Assembly: GCA_022559845.1 (NCBI GenBank)
Contig: CM040125.1
Coordinates: 322,593,829 to 322,657,828 of the forward strand
DNA: 64,000 nucleotides
DNA from: Amorphophallus konjac
Lineage: Eukaryota; Streptophyta; Magnoliopsida; Alismatales; Araceae
Direction: 5' to 3'
Shown: positions 22,919 through 35,599 of the stretch, in pieces
Layout of the letters: every line of letters starts with the position of its first letter
Position numbering within the stretch: position 1 is the first letter of the stretch
The notes under the pieces: generated by a model
The model's input: the letters and a program-made list of their open reading frames with translations, nothing else
Told to the model about the DNA's origin: nothing
Database searches by the model: none
Made by a program: the position numbers and the translations under genes

Positions 22919-24818
22919 TGTTGTGCCCCCTGTGCATTGATGAAGTTATATAGTTTTGATGATAGCAACCACTAATGAATCATGTAAGATAAGAATTAGT
23001 AAATGTTCTGCATGCTTCAGTGTTCCTCATACTTCAGCATATATACTGTGTGCGTTAGCACAGTATGGGCATTGCGTTGACGCAGCCATATGGTGCATTG
23101 TCTGTTCTCAGCATTAGGTTCATTCAAGTTCGTGCACAGCTTGCATTGGTGCATTATTTTTAGTTGCACGCCACATAGTCAGTGCATTGACCATCTCGTG
23201 CGTATCTCTAATTGATGCATGTTTGCATGTGTTAGCCAAAGTAAGTGCACTCGTTTGGTCCATGCATACACTTAGTCTACACGGCTGCTTTGACAACTGA
23301 GCAAGTCTATACATCGCCGCACGATATCAAGTCTATACACTCTTTACCATGCAATCAAAGTCTATACACTCCATTGCTGGTACGAGTGGTTAAGTTCATG
23401 CATCATCACTCCAGAAAGTCTGTACATTGGTGTCACATGCACACTAAGTCCATGCACTCCTTGATGGCATGCCCGTGCATTCATTATCAATGTGCATACT
23501 TTACTTTATGCATGCTGCATTGAATTGTCTCGCACATACACTAAGTCTGCACACGACTGCCTTGATGTCGTAGTAAGTCTATACATGATGCATTCAGGCT
23601 TAAGTGTCACGCACAGAAAGTCTGTACATCGTTTACACATTGCACTATAAGTCTGGTCACTCGTCGATAGCATGTATGTACATTCATTCCCAATGTGCAT
23701 ACTTCTTCATATACAAAATGCATTACATGCATTCAAAGTCTGTACACTCGTGGATGATGTGTTCGTGCATTCATTCTCGTTGTACATACTCTCTTATATG
23801 CACACTGCATTTTATGCATCAAGTCCATACAGGCTTAGATCAAATCTCGAACCAACTATATGCTCTAATCCTTGCAGGATATCTGCTGGTCGAGGAACTT
23901 AAGAAGGGCACATGATCCAAGAAGCCAGGATCGTGACACGTGTAATGCAGTGAGCTGAAATACTGCCACGTGGTCAAGGCGCTCTGGGCGAGAATTGTGG
24001 AGGACACACGCCCACCTCTCTGATGCTATAAATAGAAGGCTTCTCCATCTGGAGAAGAGTGATCGTGATCAGAAGATCTGTGTGTGCTATTGAGAACAGA
24101 AGAAAAAGAGAGAGTGCAGCAGAGAAGAAAAGAAACGATCCAGAGAGAAGAGAGAAAGAGAATTTAGTGAGAAGAGTCTGAGAGAATTTCTCTGAAAGAT
24201 TGTCCATCAGTTTCTTGGTTCAGATACCAGAACTGAGATTACTTATTGTGAGCTACATTCCAATTGAATTTTCTTATTTTTCGTCTGTTTCCATTTCGTT
24301 TTCTGAAATCTTGTTTTCAAGCTGTTAGTCAGCAGAGCTAAGCTGTATTGCTCAGCGGGCAGAGGAGGATTCCTCTGGATGGGTTAAGCTGTAGTCCCCA
24401 GCGGTTGGCAAAGCTGTAATACCCAGCGGTCAAGCTGTTAGTCAGCGGTTGTAGGCAAGCTGTGAGGCCCAGCAGTTGAAGCTGTGAATCAGCGGTTGAA
24501 GTCACATTCCAGGTTGGAGTGCGGGGTGGACGTAGATCTCGAGTTTGAGATCAAACCACCTTAAAAACTTCCAGTCTCCTGTGTGTTTGCCTTGCGAATT
24601 GCTGTTCATCATGATCACTTCCATTATACGCTATAGATGCATGCTTAGGTCCATTTGATTCAAATCTGCTATAGTTGGATTTCTGTGACTGCTCTCTCTT
24701 ACTTCTCTATCATCCTGCAGCAGCTTGTTTTATTTCCGCACTTGTGATTGCTGTAGTCTGGTTAAATTGGGTGACTGATCTATTCACCCCCCTCTAGATC
24801 GTTCATAGTCCCCCAACA
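22919..24818 (+). repeat. 5' LTR of element C
   Basis: 1900 bases. It carries an AAGTCTATACA-type array (23100-23840), CACGTG at 23937-23942, GCCACGTGG at 23965-23973, TATAAATA at about 24027-24034, a purine-rich leader, AAGCTGT...CAGCGG repeats (24318-24500) and the conserved hairpin (24525-24560). The end CCCCCAACA directly precedes the PBS. Confidence 0.95.
24525..24560 (+). other. Conserved LTR hairpin (element C, 5' LTR)
   Basis: GGTGG, ACGTA, GATCTC, loop, GAGATC, AAA, CCACC. The inner stem is GATCTC/GAGATC, a wholesale compensating change relative to A and D. The 3' side of the internal loop is AAA here and GAA in the 3' LTR copy. Confidence 0.65.
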
Positions 24819-24820
24819 CT

Positions 24821-24832
24821 TGGTATCAGAGC
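24821..24832 (+). other. Primer binding site (element C)
   Basis: TGGTATCAGAGC, two bases after the LTR, is complementary to the 3' end of plant initiator methionine tRNA, the usual minus-strand primer of Copia elements. Confidence 0.9.
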
Positions 24833-24874
24833 CTAACTCTTTTTCAAGGACTAACATCCTAAAGAGGAACGACC

Positions 24875-27298
24875 ATGAACGGTAAGGGAATGAGAGCAGA
24901 AGGACATTCAATCTCCAAGCCTCCGTACTTCGATGGCTCTAACTACGCCTACTGGAAGAACAGAATGCAGGTCTTTCTGAGAGCGAAAGACTACGAGATC
25001 TGGTGATTAGTGAGCAAGGGACCATTCAAACTGCACGAGAATGAAGAAGTTTGGACGAGATAGGAAATCAGAAAATCTACTTTGAACTGGAGTGCCATCA
25101 ATGCTATCCAGTGCGCACTTCATCCTACTGAATTCTCCAGAGTGTCATCGTGCAAAACCGCCAAGGAAATGTGGGATACACTGGAGGTTATCTACGAAGG
25201 GACATCACATGTGAGAGAGACCAAGGCGAACATGTTGGTCTCAGAATATGAAGCATTCCAGATGAAACTCGGTGAGACTGTGACTGAGATGTATGCTCGT
25301 TTGACTATCATAACTAATGGTCTGAGGAATTTGGGAAAGAGCTATTCAGACTACGAGATTGTAAGGAAGATCTTGCGGTCTCTGACTCCTGTTTGGCACA
25401 CAAAGGCAACAGTGATCGAGGAGTCAAGAGATCTTCAGACGATGAAAGTTGACGAACTAATAGGTTCTCTAATGGCATATGAGATGAACCTTCCCAAAAT
25501 TGATGAGCTCGAGAACAAGAAGAAACCAATTGCGCTGAAGGCTAGTTCCAGCAAAACAAGCAGATCCAGCCACAGTGGATCATCAAGCGAGCAGAGCAGC
25601 CTATCTGGGTCAGAAATCGATAGAGATCAACTTGCTATGTTGACAAGAGAGTTCAGGCGATTCTTGAGGAAAGAAGGCAGAAATTTTGGCCGAAGACAAT
25701 TCAGCGGCCGGCGACACAACAGGTATAGGTTCAACCCAGCTAAGAAACCTGACACTGATGTTTGTTATCATTGCAGGAAGGCTGGGCATATGAAGGCAGA
25801 TTGTCCAGAGCTCCAGATGCTGAAAGAAAAGTCCAAGAAAAGAGCTCCCAGAGGAAAAGCAATGGTGAGTACATGGAGCGACGAGGACGAGGGCAATTTG
25901 AGAAGTACATCAGAAAGTGAAGATGAAGAAAAGCCCATCTGCCTGATGGCTAGGAATGGTGAAAAGGAGGAAGAAGACTCCGATGAGGTATCCTCTCCCT
26001 TTGAGCACTATACAATTTTTGATTGGGAGGATGCTTATGGAGACTTTCTAGATAAAGTAGATGACATTAGAAAGGAGAACATGCATTTGAAGAAGAAAGT
26101 AAACTCCATTTTGAATGATAAAACCATGTCTGACAAAATAGCCTGTCTGCAATCAGAAAATGACAATTTAAAATTTTTTTGTGCTGAATTTGATGATCTG
26201 AAGCATGCTTTAACAGATATTAGAAAGGAGAATGAACTGTTAAAGAATGCTAATGATGATTTGAAGCTGAGAGTTCAATTGTTTGAAAATGAATTAAAAA
26301 TTTCAAATGAGAAATATGAAGCTGTCTTGTGTGTAAATTCTGAATTAAAGAAAATAGTTGAAAATTTAGAAAAAGGAAATGCTGACAAAAGAAAAATAAT
26401 AGAAAATATGACCCAAGGCACAGACAATCTCAATGCTTTATTAGGGTCAAAGGTAAACTTCAGAAAAGAAGGTCTTGGATTCAACTCAACTGTTACTAAA
26501 AGCCTTGCCATGAAAACCATATCATTTGTAACAGAGAAAAAGAAGGGACCTCTTATAAAAATGTCAAGTGAAAATTCTGTTTCAAAAACTGTCAGTTCGA
26601 AATTGTCCAGTGCCAAGGACAAGGGTAAACAGAAGGTTGGTGAGTCCAGCAGATCTTACCCTTCACCCAAATGTGAGTCTTAGGTTCGGGGTCAGCCTCC
26701 AAGCAAGTCTAAACCCCATGGCAAAGCCACCAAGTCCCCACCATCATCACCTATCAAGAAGAAGACCCAACATAAACCTGTACAGAAGTCTAGTGGGCCA
26801 CCAGTGCAAGGGAGACATAATGCTGCATGGGGCCAGAAAAGCTATACTTACCAGCCCAAGGTTCAGACCTATCACACCTATCCTCACAAACAGGTCCAAC
26901 CATTCTATAGGTCTGGATGGAATCAGGTCCAAGGGAGGTCTAGATATCAACCTTTTCTCACTCATTGCCACAGACCTCAATCTGCTAGATGGGGTCAGTC
27001 TAGGACTACAGCTGGCCACAAATATCTGAGGACCTATTGGCCTGGGCACTGGCACAAAAATAATTTTGCTGCTAATAAGGATGGAGCCAGAACTCAATAT
27101 AAACAAAAGCACCAGAGGAAGAAGGTTCAATCAGTTGGTGCTGAGAGAAAGAAGGATAATAAACAGAATGTCATGAATTCCACTAAGCCAACCATGTTTA
27201 GACAGATGTGGATTCCTAAACAATTGATGTCTTGTTTCAATTGTTCTGTTTCTGCTTCGGAGCCCAAACAATTTTGGGTTCCAAAATTCTCTACCTGA
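24875..27298 (+). pseudogene. gag: Copia gag with coiled coil and zinc knuckle (element C)
   Basis: The start at 24875 follows the PBS by about 40 bases. N-terminal sequence (KPPYFDGSNYAYWKNRM) and the following helices match the Copia gag family (UBN2/DUF4219 type). A CCHC knuckle CYHCRKAGHMKADC lies at 25763-25804, a long Lys/Glu/Asn-rich coiled coil at about 26040-26440, and a basic Gln/His/Trp-rich tail follows. The protein would form the particle and bind RNA. In-frame stops break it at 25004 (TGA), 25061 (TAG) and 26681 (TAG), but the frame is otherwise continuous. A TGA at 27296, repeated at 27302, falls just before the protease and may mark the gag/pol border. Confidence 0.9.
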
Positions 27299-27304
27299 TT
27301 GTGA

Positions 27305-30300
27305 TTGCAGGTATGCCTGGCAGCCAGAAGCAATATGTGGTATCTTGATAGTGGCTGCTCCAAGCATATGACAGGAGACAAGACCAAATTTTGCATGCTG
27401 ACTGAGAAGAATGGAGGCCTTGTCACCTTTGGAGGAAATACAAAGGGTAGAATCATCGGATCAGGTAAAGTAGGTAAGTGTACTACCTGTTGCATTGAAG
27501 AGGTACTGCTGGTTGATGGTCTTGTATAGAACTTACTCAGTATCAGCCAGCTATGTGACAAAGGACACAAGGTAGTATTTGACTCTCAACATTGCAAAAT
27601 CTTTGAACCAGATTCGGATATAGTTAAATTTTCAGGAAAAAGGGTAAATAACATCTACTTGGTAGATTTAAATGATTTAGCTCATTCTAATATTTTCCTA
27701 ACTGCAAATACAGTTGGCTTAGCATTCTTGTGGCATCGTAGATTAGGCCATGCCAGCTATACGGTTTTGCATAAATTGAATAAACATAGCATGGTTAGAA
27801 GACTCCATGACGTTTCTTTCAAGAAGGAAATTAAGGTGTGCAGTGCGTGTACACAATCCAAGCAAACTAGGAAGTCATTTAAATCAAGAACTGAAAACAT
27901 GTCCTTTAAATCTTATGAACTGATACACATGGACTTATTTGGACCCACGCGTTCAGCCAGCTTGTCAGGGAGAAGATATGGATATGTTCTAGTTGATGAC
28001 TTCTCCAGGTATACTTGGGTCTTTTTCCTTAAACATAAAAATGATGCATTCATGGAATTTCAGGAGTTCTATTTGAAAATAAAATAGAAAAATGAAAATT
28101 TGATTGAAAATATCTAATCTGATCATGGAGGTGAGTTTGAGAATTCTCAATTTGATGAATTTTGCAGGGTCAATGGGATTAATCATCGGTTCTCCTCACC
28201 TAGGACGCCTGAGCAGAATGGAATAGTAGAAAGGAGGAACCGGACGATTGTGGAGATGGCACGTACACTGCTTGTTGAAGGTGGCTTACCAAGAAAATTT
28301 TGGGCAGAGGCAGTTAATACTGCATGCCACATAATCAACAGAGCCATGGTAATGCCTTTCACTAAGAAAACTCCTTATGAGATTCTGAAAGGTAAGAAGC
28401 CTTCAATTGCTTATTTCAAGGTCTTTGGCTGTAAATGCTTCATTCATGTTAATGATAAAAGAGATCTTGATAAATTTGAACCTAAAAGTGATCCAGGAAT
28501 TTTTCTTGGGTATTCTAATTACACTAGAGCATATAGAGTGTACAATCTTAACTCTAAAACTGTTGAGGAATCTCCACATATTGTATTTGATGAATCCCTA
28601 ACTAAATGTGAAAATGGTCTGTACAGGAAAGAAGATGATGGAGAAATATTGAATGAAAGACAATATGCAGACCAATCAGATCAAGAAGAAGAGCCAGAAG
28701 AAAACAATGCAGAGGAGCCTACTGTTCAGGGGGAGGTAAATGAAGATCAAGGTAACCAAATTACCAATGTCAGATTCTTAAGAGATCGTCCTATTAAGAA
28801 CATCATTGGTGATTTGCATGAACCTCCTAGGACTAGAGGTTTTCTTAGAGCTCAAAATGAATTAAATGCATATGCATTGGTTTCGCATGTAGAACCCAAG
28901 TCCATTGACATTGCCCTAAAGGATGTGCATTGGATCAATGCCATGCACGAGGAGCTTAATCAGTTTGATAGGAACAAGGTGTGGCATCTAGTCCCACCTC
29001 CTGTTGATGGAAATGTCATTGGGACGAAGTGGGTCTTTAGAAATAAAACTGATGAGCTAGGTAATGTTGTCAAAAATAAGGCCAGACTTGTTGCTCAGGG
29101 GTATAACCAAGAATTCGGAATTGATTTTGAAGAATCTTTTGCCCCTGTAGCCAGGTTAGAAGCCATTAGAATTCTGTTAGCTTATGCATGCTCTCTTGGA
29201 ATAAATCTCCAGCAGATGGATGTAAAATCTGCTTTTCTCAATGGGGAAATTAAGGAGGATGTCTTTGTTCATCAACCTCCTGGCTTTGAATGCTCAGACT
29301 TCCCTTCCCATGTATATAAGTTGAATAAAGCTCTCTATGGTTTGAAACAAGCTCCTAGAGCTTGGTATGACAGGCTCAGCAAATTCCTTACCGACAAGAA
29401 GTTCTTAAGAGGTGAGATTGACCAAACTTTGTTTACAAAGGTAAGTCATCCTGACATACTTATTGTTCAGATTTATGTGGATGACATTGTTTTTGGTTCA
29501 ACTGACCCAAAGATGTGTAAGGAATTTTCTGACTTAATGACACAAGAGTTTGAAATGAGCTCAATGGGTGAGCTGAAACTCTTCCTTGGATTGCAGGTGA
29601 CTCAAACAAAAGATGGAACCTTTATCACCCAGTCCAAATACATTAGGGACCTCCTGAAGAAATACAAGCTCGAAGACCTCAAGGACATTGCAGCTCCAAT
29701 GGGTACATCCACAAGTCCTGATCAAGATACAAAAGGTAACCCAATGGATCAAAAGCTGTATAAAGGTATGATCGGATCCCTCTTGTACCTCACTACATCA
29801 AGGCCTGATATACAATTTGCAGTATGTTTATGTGCTAGATTTCAAGCTAGTCCTAAGGAGTCTCATTTTAGTGCAGTGAAAAGGATCTTTAGATATCTGT
29901 CAGGCACCCAAGAACTTGGTCTTTGGTACCCTGCCAGGTGTGAGTTTGAGCTTATATCTTACATTGATGCAGATTATGCTGGGTGTCGGATAGATAGGAA
30001 GAGCACTAGTGGATATTACCAATTCCTAGGTGGTTGTCTAGCATCTTGGGCCTCTAAAAAGTAACACACTGTAGCACTCTCCACTGCAGAGGCAGAATAT
30101 GTTGCTGTAGGGAATTGTGCTGCCCAGGTACTATGGATCAAACATCAGCTCTCAGATTATCAGATAAACCTGGGATGTATTCCTATTCTTTGTGACAACA
30201 CTAGTGCCATCTGCCTTACTAAAAATCTTGTTCACCACTCTAGGACTAAGCACATTGATATCAAACATCATTTTCTTAGAGATGCTGTGAGCAAGAGTGA

Positions 30301-30430
30301 AATTGAATTAGTCTTTGTTGAAACTGAAAAATAAGTTGCTGATATTTTTACAAAACCTCTTGGAAATGAAAGATTTAGATATTTAAGAAGAGAACTGGGG
30401 CTTTGTAAATTTTAGCAGGACAAGGACTAA
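27305..30430 (+). pseudogene. pol: Copia pol: protease, integrase, RT, RNase H (element C)
   Basis: In the same frame as gag. Protease: WYLDSGCSKHMTGD. Integrase: zinc-binding HRRLGH...CSACTQSK, then catalytic Asp in HMDLFGP, Asp in SDHGGEF and Glu in [51 protein letters not shown]. RNase [24 protein letters not shown]. All catalytic residues seen are intact. The frame is cut by stops at 27527, 28085, 28115, 30062, 30332 and 30413, with no frameshift; the last three are CAA or CAG in element A, i.e. C-to-T changes. Natural end at TAA 30428-30430. It would not make a functional polyprotein as read. Confidence 0.92.
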
Positions 30431-31945
30431 TTTTTCTCTTGAAATATCTTTTAGAGTACTTGAAATAATTGGTTTGCATGTTCTTGATCTTGTGAATAAA
30501 TTTGGTTGATGATGGAATAACCTCCTGTGGACTGAGTACATCAGTTGCTGCACATCTTGCACACATTATCCCTGTAGTCGATGCATAGTAGGACATATAG
30601 TCGACAGATGGTTGCGCATGTAGTAAATTAATTGCATTGTATGGACTTTATGTTGAAGCATGCTCTACACATAGTCAATGCACCCAATGTATTAACTGCA
30701 TGATAGGTCAAATCATTGCATTGTTTTGAAATGCATATTGTTGTCAGGGGGAGGTTTACATTATTAGAACTAAGTTCAACCCCTTCACAGAATGGATAAC
30801 AGTCTAGTGATTGGTTCATTATCGTGAGTTGAAATTATTACAACCCTCCTGTTATAAAAATCACATGTGCTTACTGATTGAAACTAAGGTCTAACTTTAA
30901 TAGACTGTGATGTTTAAAAGACTGTCTTCTGAAAATAAGATGATAGAAAGCATTTATAGCTCTTAACCTCTATCTCATGATTATGATAGAACAAGTCCTC
31001 ACAGTACCCGAACATGACAGAGTTAATGTTGGTTAAGGTTTGAAAATCAAGAATCTTGTATTGTTCTTAAACAAGTCTCTCCAAAAATCACAAGGGCAGC
31101 TAAATTGAAGATCATCAAAGAAAAAGAAGTGAACAAAGTGGCAGAGCAATGACTGAGTTTCACTGAGAAATTGAGGTCTCCATCAAAGAAATGGAGAGTA
31201 CCTTAAGTCATGAAGTGACTCAGGTTATCTCTGTTCAATTGGTCAAATCTACCAGGGAGATTTCACTGAGTAACTAGGGGTATTGGCCTCTGATCAAGGT
31301 ATACCCTTAACGTCAAAGGTGCAAATTATTCCTGTAGCCTTGATCAGAAATAGATATAGTAGTTTATGCTTAGTAACTGGGAGTATTGGCCTCTGATCAA
31401 GGTATACACCTAATGTCAACGGCATAAATAATACTTGTCTATTCAATAAGTTCTAAATTCAGAAGCATGTGAATGAAATTGCTGTAACCCTTAGAAAACA
31501 AATATCATTTGAGGGTCAATTGTTTAATCTCAATACATGTTCAGGTGTCTTTCCTTGTCTTTAACTTTCTCTGAAATAACTAGGGTCTTGTATCGACCTA
31601 AACTATTATGGTCATGTAACTTAAGTTCATTGCTATAACTGCAGCATATGATCCTATCTCAAAAAGCCAGTTCTCTCTCCTCACCTTCTATCACTGTTAA
31701 ACCTAATTGACATCAAGAAAGCCATTACTCGATTCAAATATTTTAAGGATTGTGTCATAATGTGCTCACATTCTGAACTGCCACATAGAACGTTGCTCCT
31801 TATTTGCTGATGGCAAAGGGGGAGAATGTGCAAGGGGAAGACGGGAGATGGGATAGGAATCTCATTTCGTGCATACGTCTAAGTGCATAAGTCTGTGCTC
31901 GCATGAACCGATCTCATGGCATTTATTCATTGTGTTGCCATCATC
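30431..31945 (+). other. 3' non-coding region of element C
   Basis: No ORF of note and no envelope-like gene. Purine tracts lie at about 30745-30753 and 31815-31825. The GGCAGAGCAATGACT block near 31139 and two copies of the covarying hairpin (31278-31306 and about 31378-31409) are shared with element A. Confidence 0.7.
31278..31306 (+). other. Predicted 3'-region hairpin, copy a (element C)
   Basis: Outer stem GGGTAT/ATACCC; inner stem CCT/AGG around CTGATCA. In element A the inner stem is CGT/ACG, a compensating change. A weaker second copy is at about 31378-31409. Confidence 0.55.
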
Positions 31946-31959
31946 AAAAAGGGGGAGAT
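31946..31959 (+). other. Terminal polypurine tract (element C)
   Basis: AAAAAGGGGGAGAT immediately before the 3' LTR. Confidence 0.9.
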
Positions 31960-33859
31960 TGTTGTGCCCCCTGTGCATTGATGAAGTTATATAGTTTTGA
32001 TGATAGCAACCACTAATGAATCATGTAAGATAAGAATTAGTAAATGTTCTGCATGCTTTAGCGTTCCTCATACTTCAGCATATATACTGTGTGCGTTAGC
32101 ACAGTATGGGCATTGCGTTGACGCAGCCATATGGCGCATTGTCTGTTCTCTGCATCAGGTTCATTCAAGTTCGTGCACAGCTTGCATTGGTGCATTATTT
32201 TTAGTTGCACGCCACATAGTCAGTGCATTGACCATCTCGTGCGTATCTCTAATTGATGCATGTTTGCATGTGTTAGCCAAAGTAAGTGCACTCGTTTGGT
32301 CCATGCATACACTTAGTCTGCACGGCTGCTTTGACAACTGAGCAAGTCTATACATCGCCGCATGATATCAAGTCTATACACTCTTTACCATGCAATCAAA
32401 GTCTATACACTCCATTGCTGGTACGAGTGGTTAAGTTCATGCATCATCACTCCAGAAAGTCTGTACATTGGTGTCACATGCACACTAAGTCCATGCACTC
32501 CTTGATGGCATGCCCGTGCATTCATTATCAATGTGCATACTTTACTTTATGCATGCTGCATTGAATTGTCTCGCACATACACTAAGTCTGCACATGACTG
32601 CCTTGATGTCATAGCAAGTCTATACATGATGCATTCAGGCTTAAGCGTCACGCACAGAAAGTCTGTACATCATTTACACATTGCACTATAGGTCTGGTCA
32701 CTCGTCGATAGCATGTCTGTACATTCATTCCCAATGTGCATACTTCTTCATATATAAAATGCATTACATGCATTCAAAGTCTGTACACTCGTGGATGATG
32801 TGTTCGTGCATTCATTCTCATTGTACATACTCTCTTATATGCACACTGCATTTTATGCATCAAGTCCATACAGGCTTAGATCAAATCTCGAACCAACTAT
32901 ATGCTCTAATCCTTACAGGATATCTGCTGGTCGAGGAACTTAAGAAGGGCACGTGATCCAAGAAGCCAGGATCGTGACACGTGTAATGCAGTGAGCTGAA
33001 ATACTATCACGTGGTCAAGGCGCTCTGGGCGAGAATTGTGGAGGACACACGCCCACCTCTCTGATGCTATAAATAGAAGACTTCTCCATCTGGAGAAGAG
33101 TGATCGTGATCAGAAGATCTGTGTGTGCTATTGAGAACAGAAGAAAAGGAGAGAGTGCAGCAGAGAAGAAAAGAAACGATCCAGAGAAAAGAGAGAAAGA
33201 GAATTTAGTGAGAGGAGTCTGAGAGAATTTCTCTGAAAGATTGTCCATCAGCTTCTTGGTTCAGATACCAGAACTGAGATTGCTCATTGTGAGCTACATT
33301 CCAATTGAATTTTCTTATTTTTCGTCTATTTCCATTTCATTTTCTGAAATCTTGTTTTCAAGCTGTTAGTCAGCAGAGCTAAGCTGTATTGCTCAGTGGG
33401 CAGAGGAGGATTCCTCTGGACGGGTTAAACTGTAGTCCCCAGCAGTTGGCAAAGCTGTAATGCCCAGCAGTCAAGCTGTTAGTCAGCGGTTGTAAGCAAG
33501 CTGTGAGGCCCAGCAGTTGAAGCTGTGAATCAGCGGTTGAAGCCACATTCCAGGTTGGAGTGCGGGGTGGACGTAGATCTCGGGTTTGAGATCGAACCAC
33601 CTTAAAAACTTCCAGTCTCCTGTGTGTTTGCCTTGCGAATTGCTGTTCATCATGATCACTTCTATTATACGCTATAGATGCATGCTTAGGTTCGTTTGAT
33701 TCAGATCTGCTATAGTTGGATTTCTGTGACTGCTCTCTCTTACTTCTCTATCGTCCTGCAGCAGCTTGTTTTATTTCCGCACTTGTGATTGCTGCAGTCT
33801 GGTTAAATTGGGTGACTGATCTATTCACCCCCCTCTATATCGTTCATAGTCCCCCAACA
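31960..33859 (+). repeat. 3' LTR of element C
   Basis: 1900 bases, same length as the 5' LTR. Motif array 32150-32880, TATAAATA at 33068-33075, AAGCTGT repeats 33358-33540, conserved hairpin 33566-33601 (GATCTC/GAGATC, internal loop ACGTA/GAA). It ends CCCCCAACA before AATGG. Confidence 0.95.
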
Positions 33860-33864
33860 AATGG
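33860..33864 (+). other. Target site duplication AATGG, right copy (element C)
   Basis: Exact match to 22914-22918. Confidence 0.95.
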
Positions 33865-34290
33865 TGGTCTAAACTCGAAGTAATGGATACCTTGAGATGC
33901 ATCTTCAAGTCCTCTTTCGATCAGTAGTACAAACCCGAATTTTCATTCACTATATCGTGTGTATGGTTTAGTTTAGTAGCAGCATGTCGCAATTAGGGTT
34001 TCATCCATGTCCCACCCTCTTGATCGATTCAATGCTCTATATAGGTAGACCCAAACTCTAATTAAACATGTTGTATTGCGTATTATTTTGTCCTCTTTCC
34101 TTTCATGATATTTTGCCCAGTTTCCATGCATTATATCGTCCCAATTAGTTCCTTGAATCAAGGTCTATCGGAGTTCGCCGGAGGCCGGTCATGGCGTCAT
34201 GGCGGCGATCGTACCATAAACTGCCTAGGACCTTGGCGGCCCCACGATAGACCATTTTCCCTTTCGTATAAGTTTGATTCTCCTTAGGTC
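33865..34290 (+). mobile_element. Tekay-like LTR X, second segment
   Basis: It continues LTR X after element C, and ends with a GCGG...GACC-type unit (about 34217) before element D. A TATA-like CTATATAGG is near 34035. Confidence 0.55.
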
Positions 34291-34295
34291 TTAGC
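34291..34295 (+). other. Target site duplication TTAGC, left copy (element D)
   Basis: TTAGC precedes the LTR edge and is repeated at 45583-45587. Confidence 0.9.
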
Positions 34296-34633
34296 GGTTG
34301 GGACGGTGCGATGGATACAGAGGGGGGGTGAATGTATCCCCTTCAAAAATATCACCCAAAATAAAAATAGTAAGCCTGTTGCTAGACTTAGTTGCGGAAT
34401 AAAAGCTATAGAGCACAAATAAACAATTGATCAAACAGTTGAACTGCTAACGATACTGGTGGTACCTGATCAAGACTAAGCCGAAGACAAAACTATGCAA
34501 ACCTGACTCACTTAACAAAACACATAATGCGCAAGTTCACTTCAGATAGAAAAGAATGCTCAGACAACCTGTGAAGTAGGTAGAAGACAAGGGGCAAACC
34601 CACAAGGCAAACCACAGCACAGATAATTTTTTA

Positions 34634-34663
34634 GGTGGTTCGGTCCACAGACCTACGTCCACC
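34634..34663 (-). other. Conserved LTR hairpin (element D, left LTR)
   Basis: Minus strand: GGTGG, ACGTA, GGTC, loop TGTG, GACC, GAA, CCACC. The copy in the right LTR is at 42609-42638. Confidence 0.65.
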
Positions 34664-34749
34664 CCTCACTCCAACCCGGAGTGAGGCTTCCACTAGCACA
34701 AGCTAGAACCGCAGACTCAGTCTGCAAACAAGTGCTGCCAAACAGCTTG

Positions 34750-35065
34750 ACCAGGGGAACAACCTCCCCTCTTCCTCTAGACCGGAGGGCAACCACTAGT
34801 GACTACCCGTCACTAGCAACCAGAGACCGAAGTCTCTCTTCCTCCATCCAGGAGGGAACCCACAAGCGACACCCTGTCACTTGCAAACCGGAGGACCAAT
34901 CCTCCCTTCCTCCGAAACCCAGAGGGAACACACAAGTGACACCCAGTCACTTGCAAACCAGAGGTCACGGACCTCTCTTCCTCCACACCGGAGGGAACCA
35001 CTAGTGACTACCCGTCACTAGCAAACCGGAGATTAAAATCTCCCTTCTCCTGAACCAACAGGAGG
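34750..35065 (-). repeat. Stem-loop repeat units in the transcribed LTR leader (element D)
   Basis: Four to five units of about 65-70 bases, each with self-complementary parts such as CTAGTGAC/GTCACTAG, AAGTGAC/GTCACTT and GAGG/CCTC. The same array is at 42725-43040 in the other LTR and at 51180-51420 in solo LTR E. Confidence 0.65.
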
Positions 35066-35599
35066 AACCCCGACCTCACTACAGAGAATCGGAAAAACAA
35101 AGCCAAGGAAATATAAAGTAAAAAACAAGAAAGAAAAAATACAGCAGACAGAAAGCTGAAAATGAAGTCCACAAAGTAGCTCTCGCAGGAGCGATCTGGT
35201 ATGGATTTGATCCAATTGCCAGACAGACAAATCTTCAATGAAGGCTTCTTTCTTATTCTCCACGAACTCTCTCTCTTTCTCTTTTTCTTCTTCTGCTTTC
35301 ACACTCTACCTCTCTTTTTCTTCTCTGCTCTTCTCTTCTCTCTTCACTCTCGATCGTGCAGGCTCACAGTGGCTCTCTTCTACTTCAGTCACGATCAATC
35401 ATTCTTCTGATGGAGGAGTCTTCCATTTATAGCGGCAGCAGCTAGGGCGTGTGACTTCCACGAATTCCTGCCCTAATACCTTGGCCGCATGGCAGCATTT
35501 CAGCCTGCAGAATGACACGTGTCACGATCCTGAGCCATCTCCTATTCTTGGATCACATGTATTCATTAATCTCTTCGAGCAGTAGCCCTGTAAGAACAA

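Larger units (their letters stand above)
22919..33859 (+). mobile_element. Full-length Sirevirus-type Copia element C
   Basis: A complete 10.9-kb element with two 1900-base LTRs (TGTTG...CAACA), a perfect 5-bp target duplication, an initiator-Met-tRNA type PBS, one gag-pol frame, a non-coding 3' region and a polypurine tract. The order gag-PR-INT-RT-RH identifies Ty1/Copia; the long coiled-coil gag tail, multiple purine tracts and LTR style identify a Sirevirus. By eye the LTRs differ at about 46 sites (roughly 2.4 percent), nearly all transitions, so the insertion is relatively young. It sits in LTR X in the same orientation. Confidence 0.95.

Noticed and set aside
23100..23840. CRISPR-like array because of short regular repeats with spacers
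   Set aside because: Repeats are degenerate and 12-14 bases, spacing is irregular, and the context is a plant retrotransposon LTR.
24821..24832. tRNA gene fragment (TGGTATCAGAGC; also at 42255 and 49935)
   Set aside because: These are primer binding sites next to LTRs; no cloverleaf sequence surrounds them.
30431..31945. Envelope-like gene between pol and 3' LTR of element C
   Set aside because: Some Sireviruses carry one, but no open frame of useful length or transmembrane segment is visible here.
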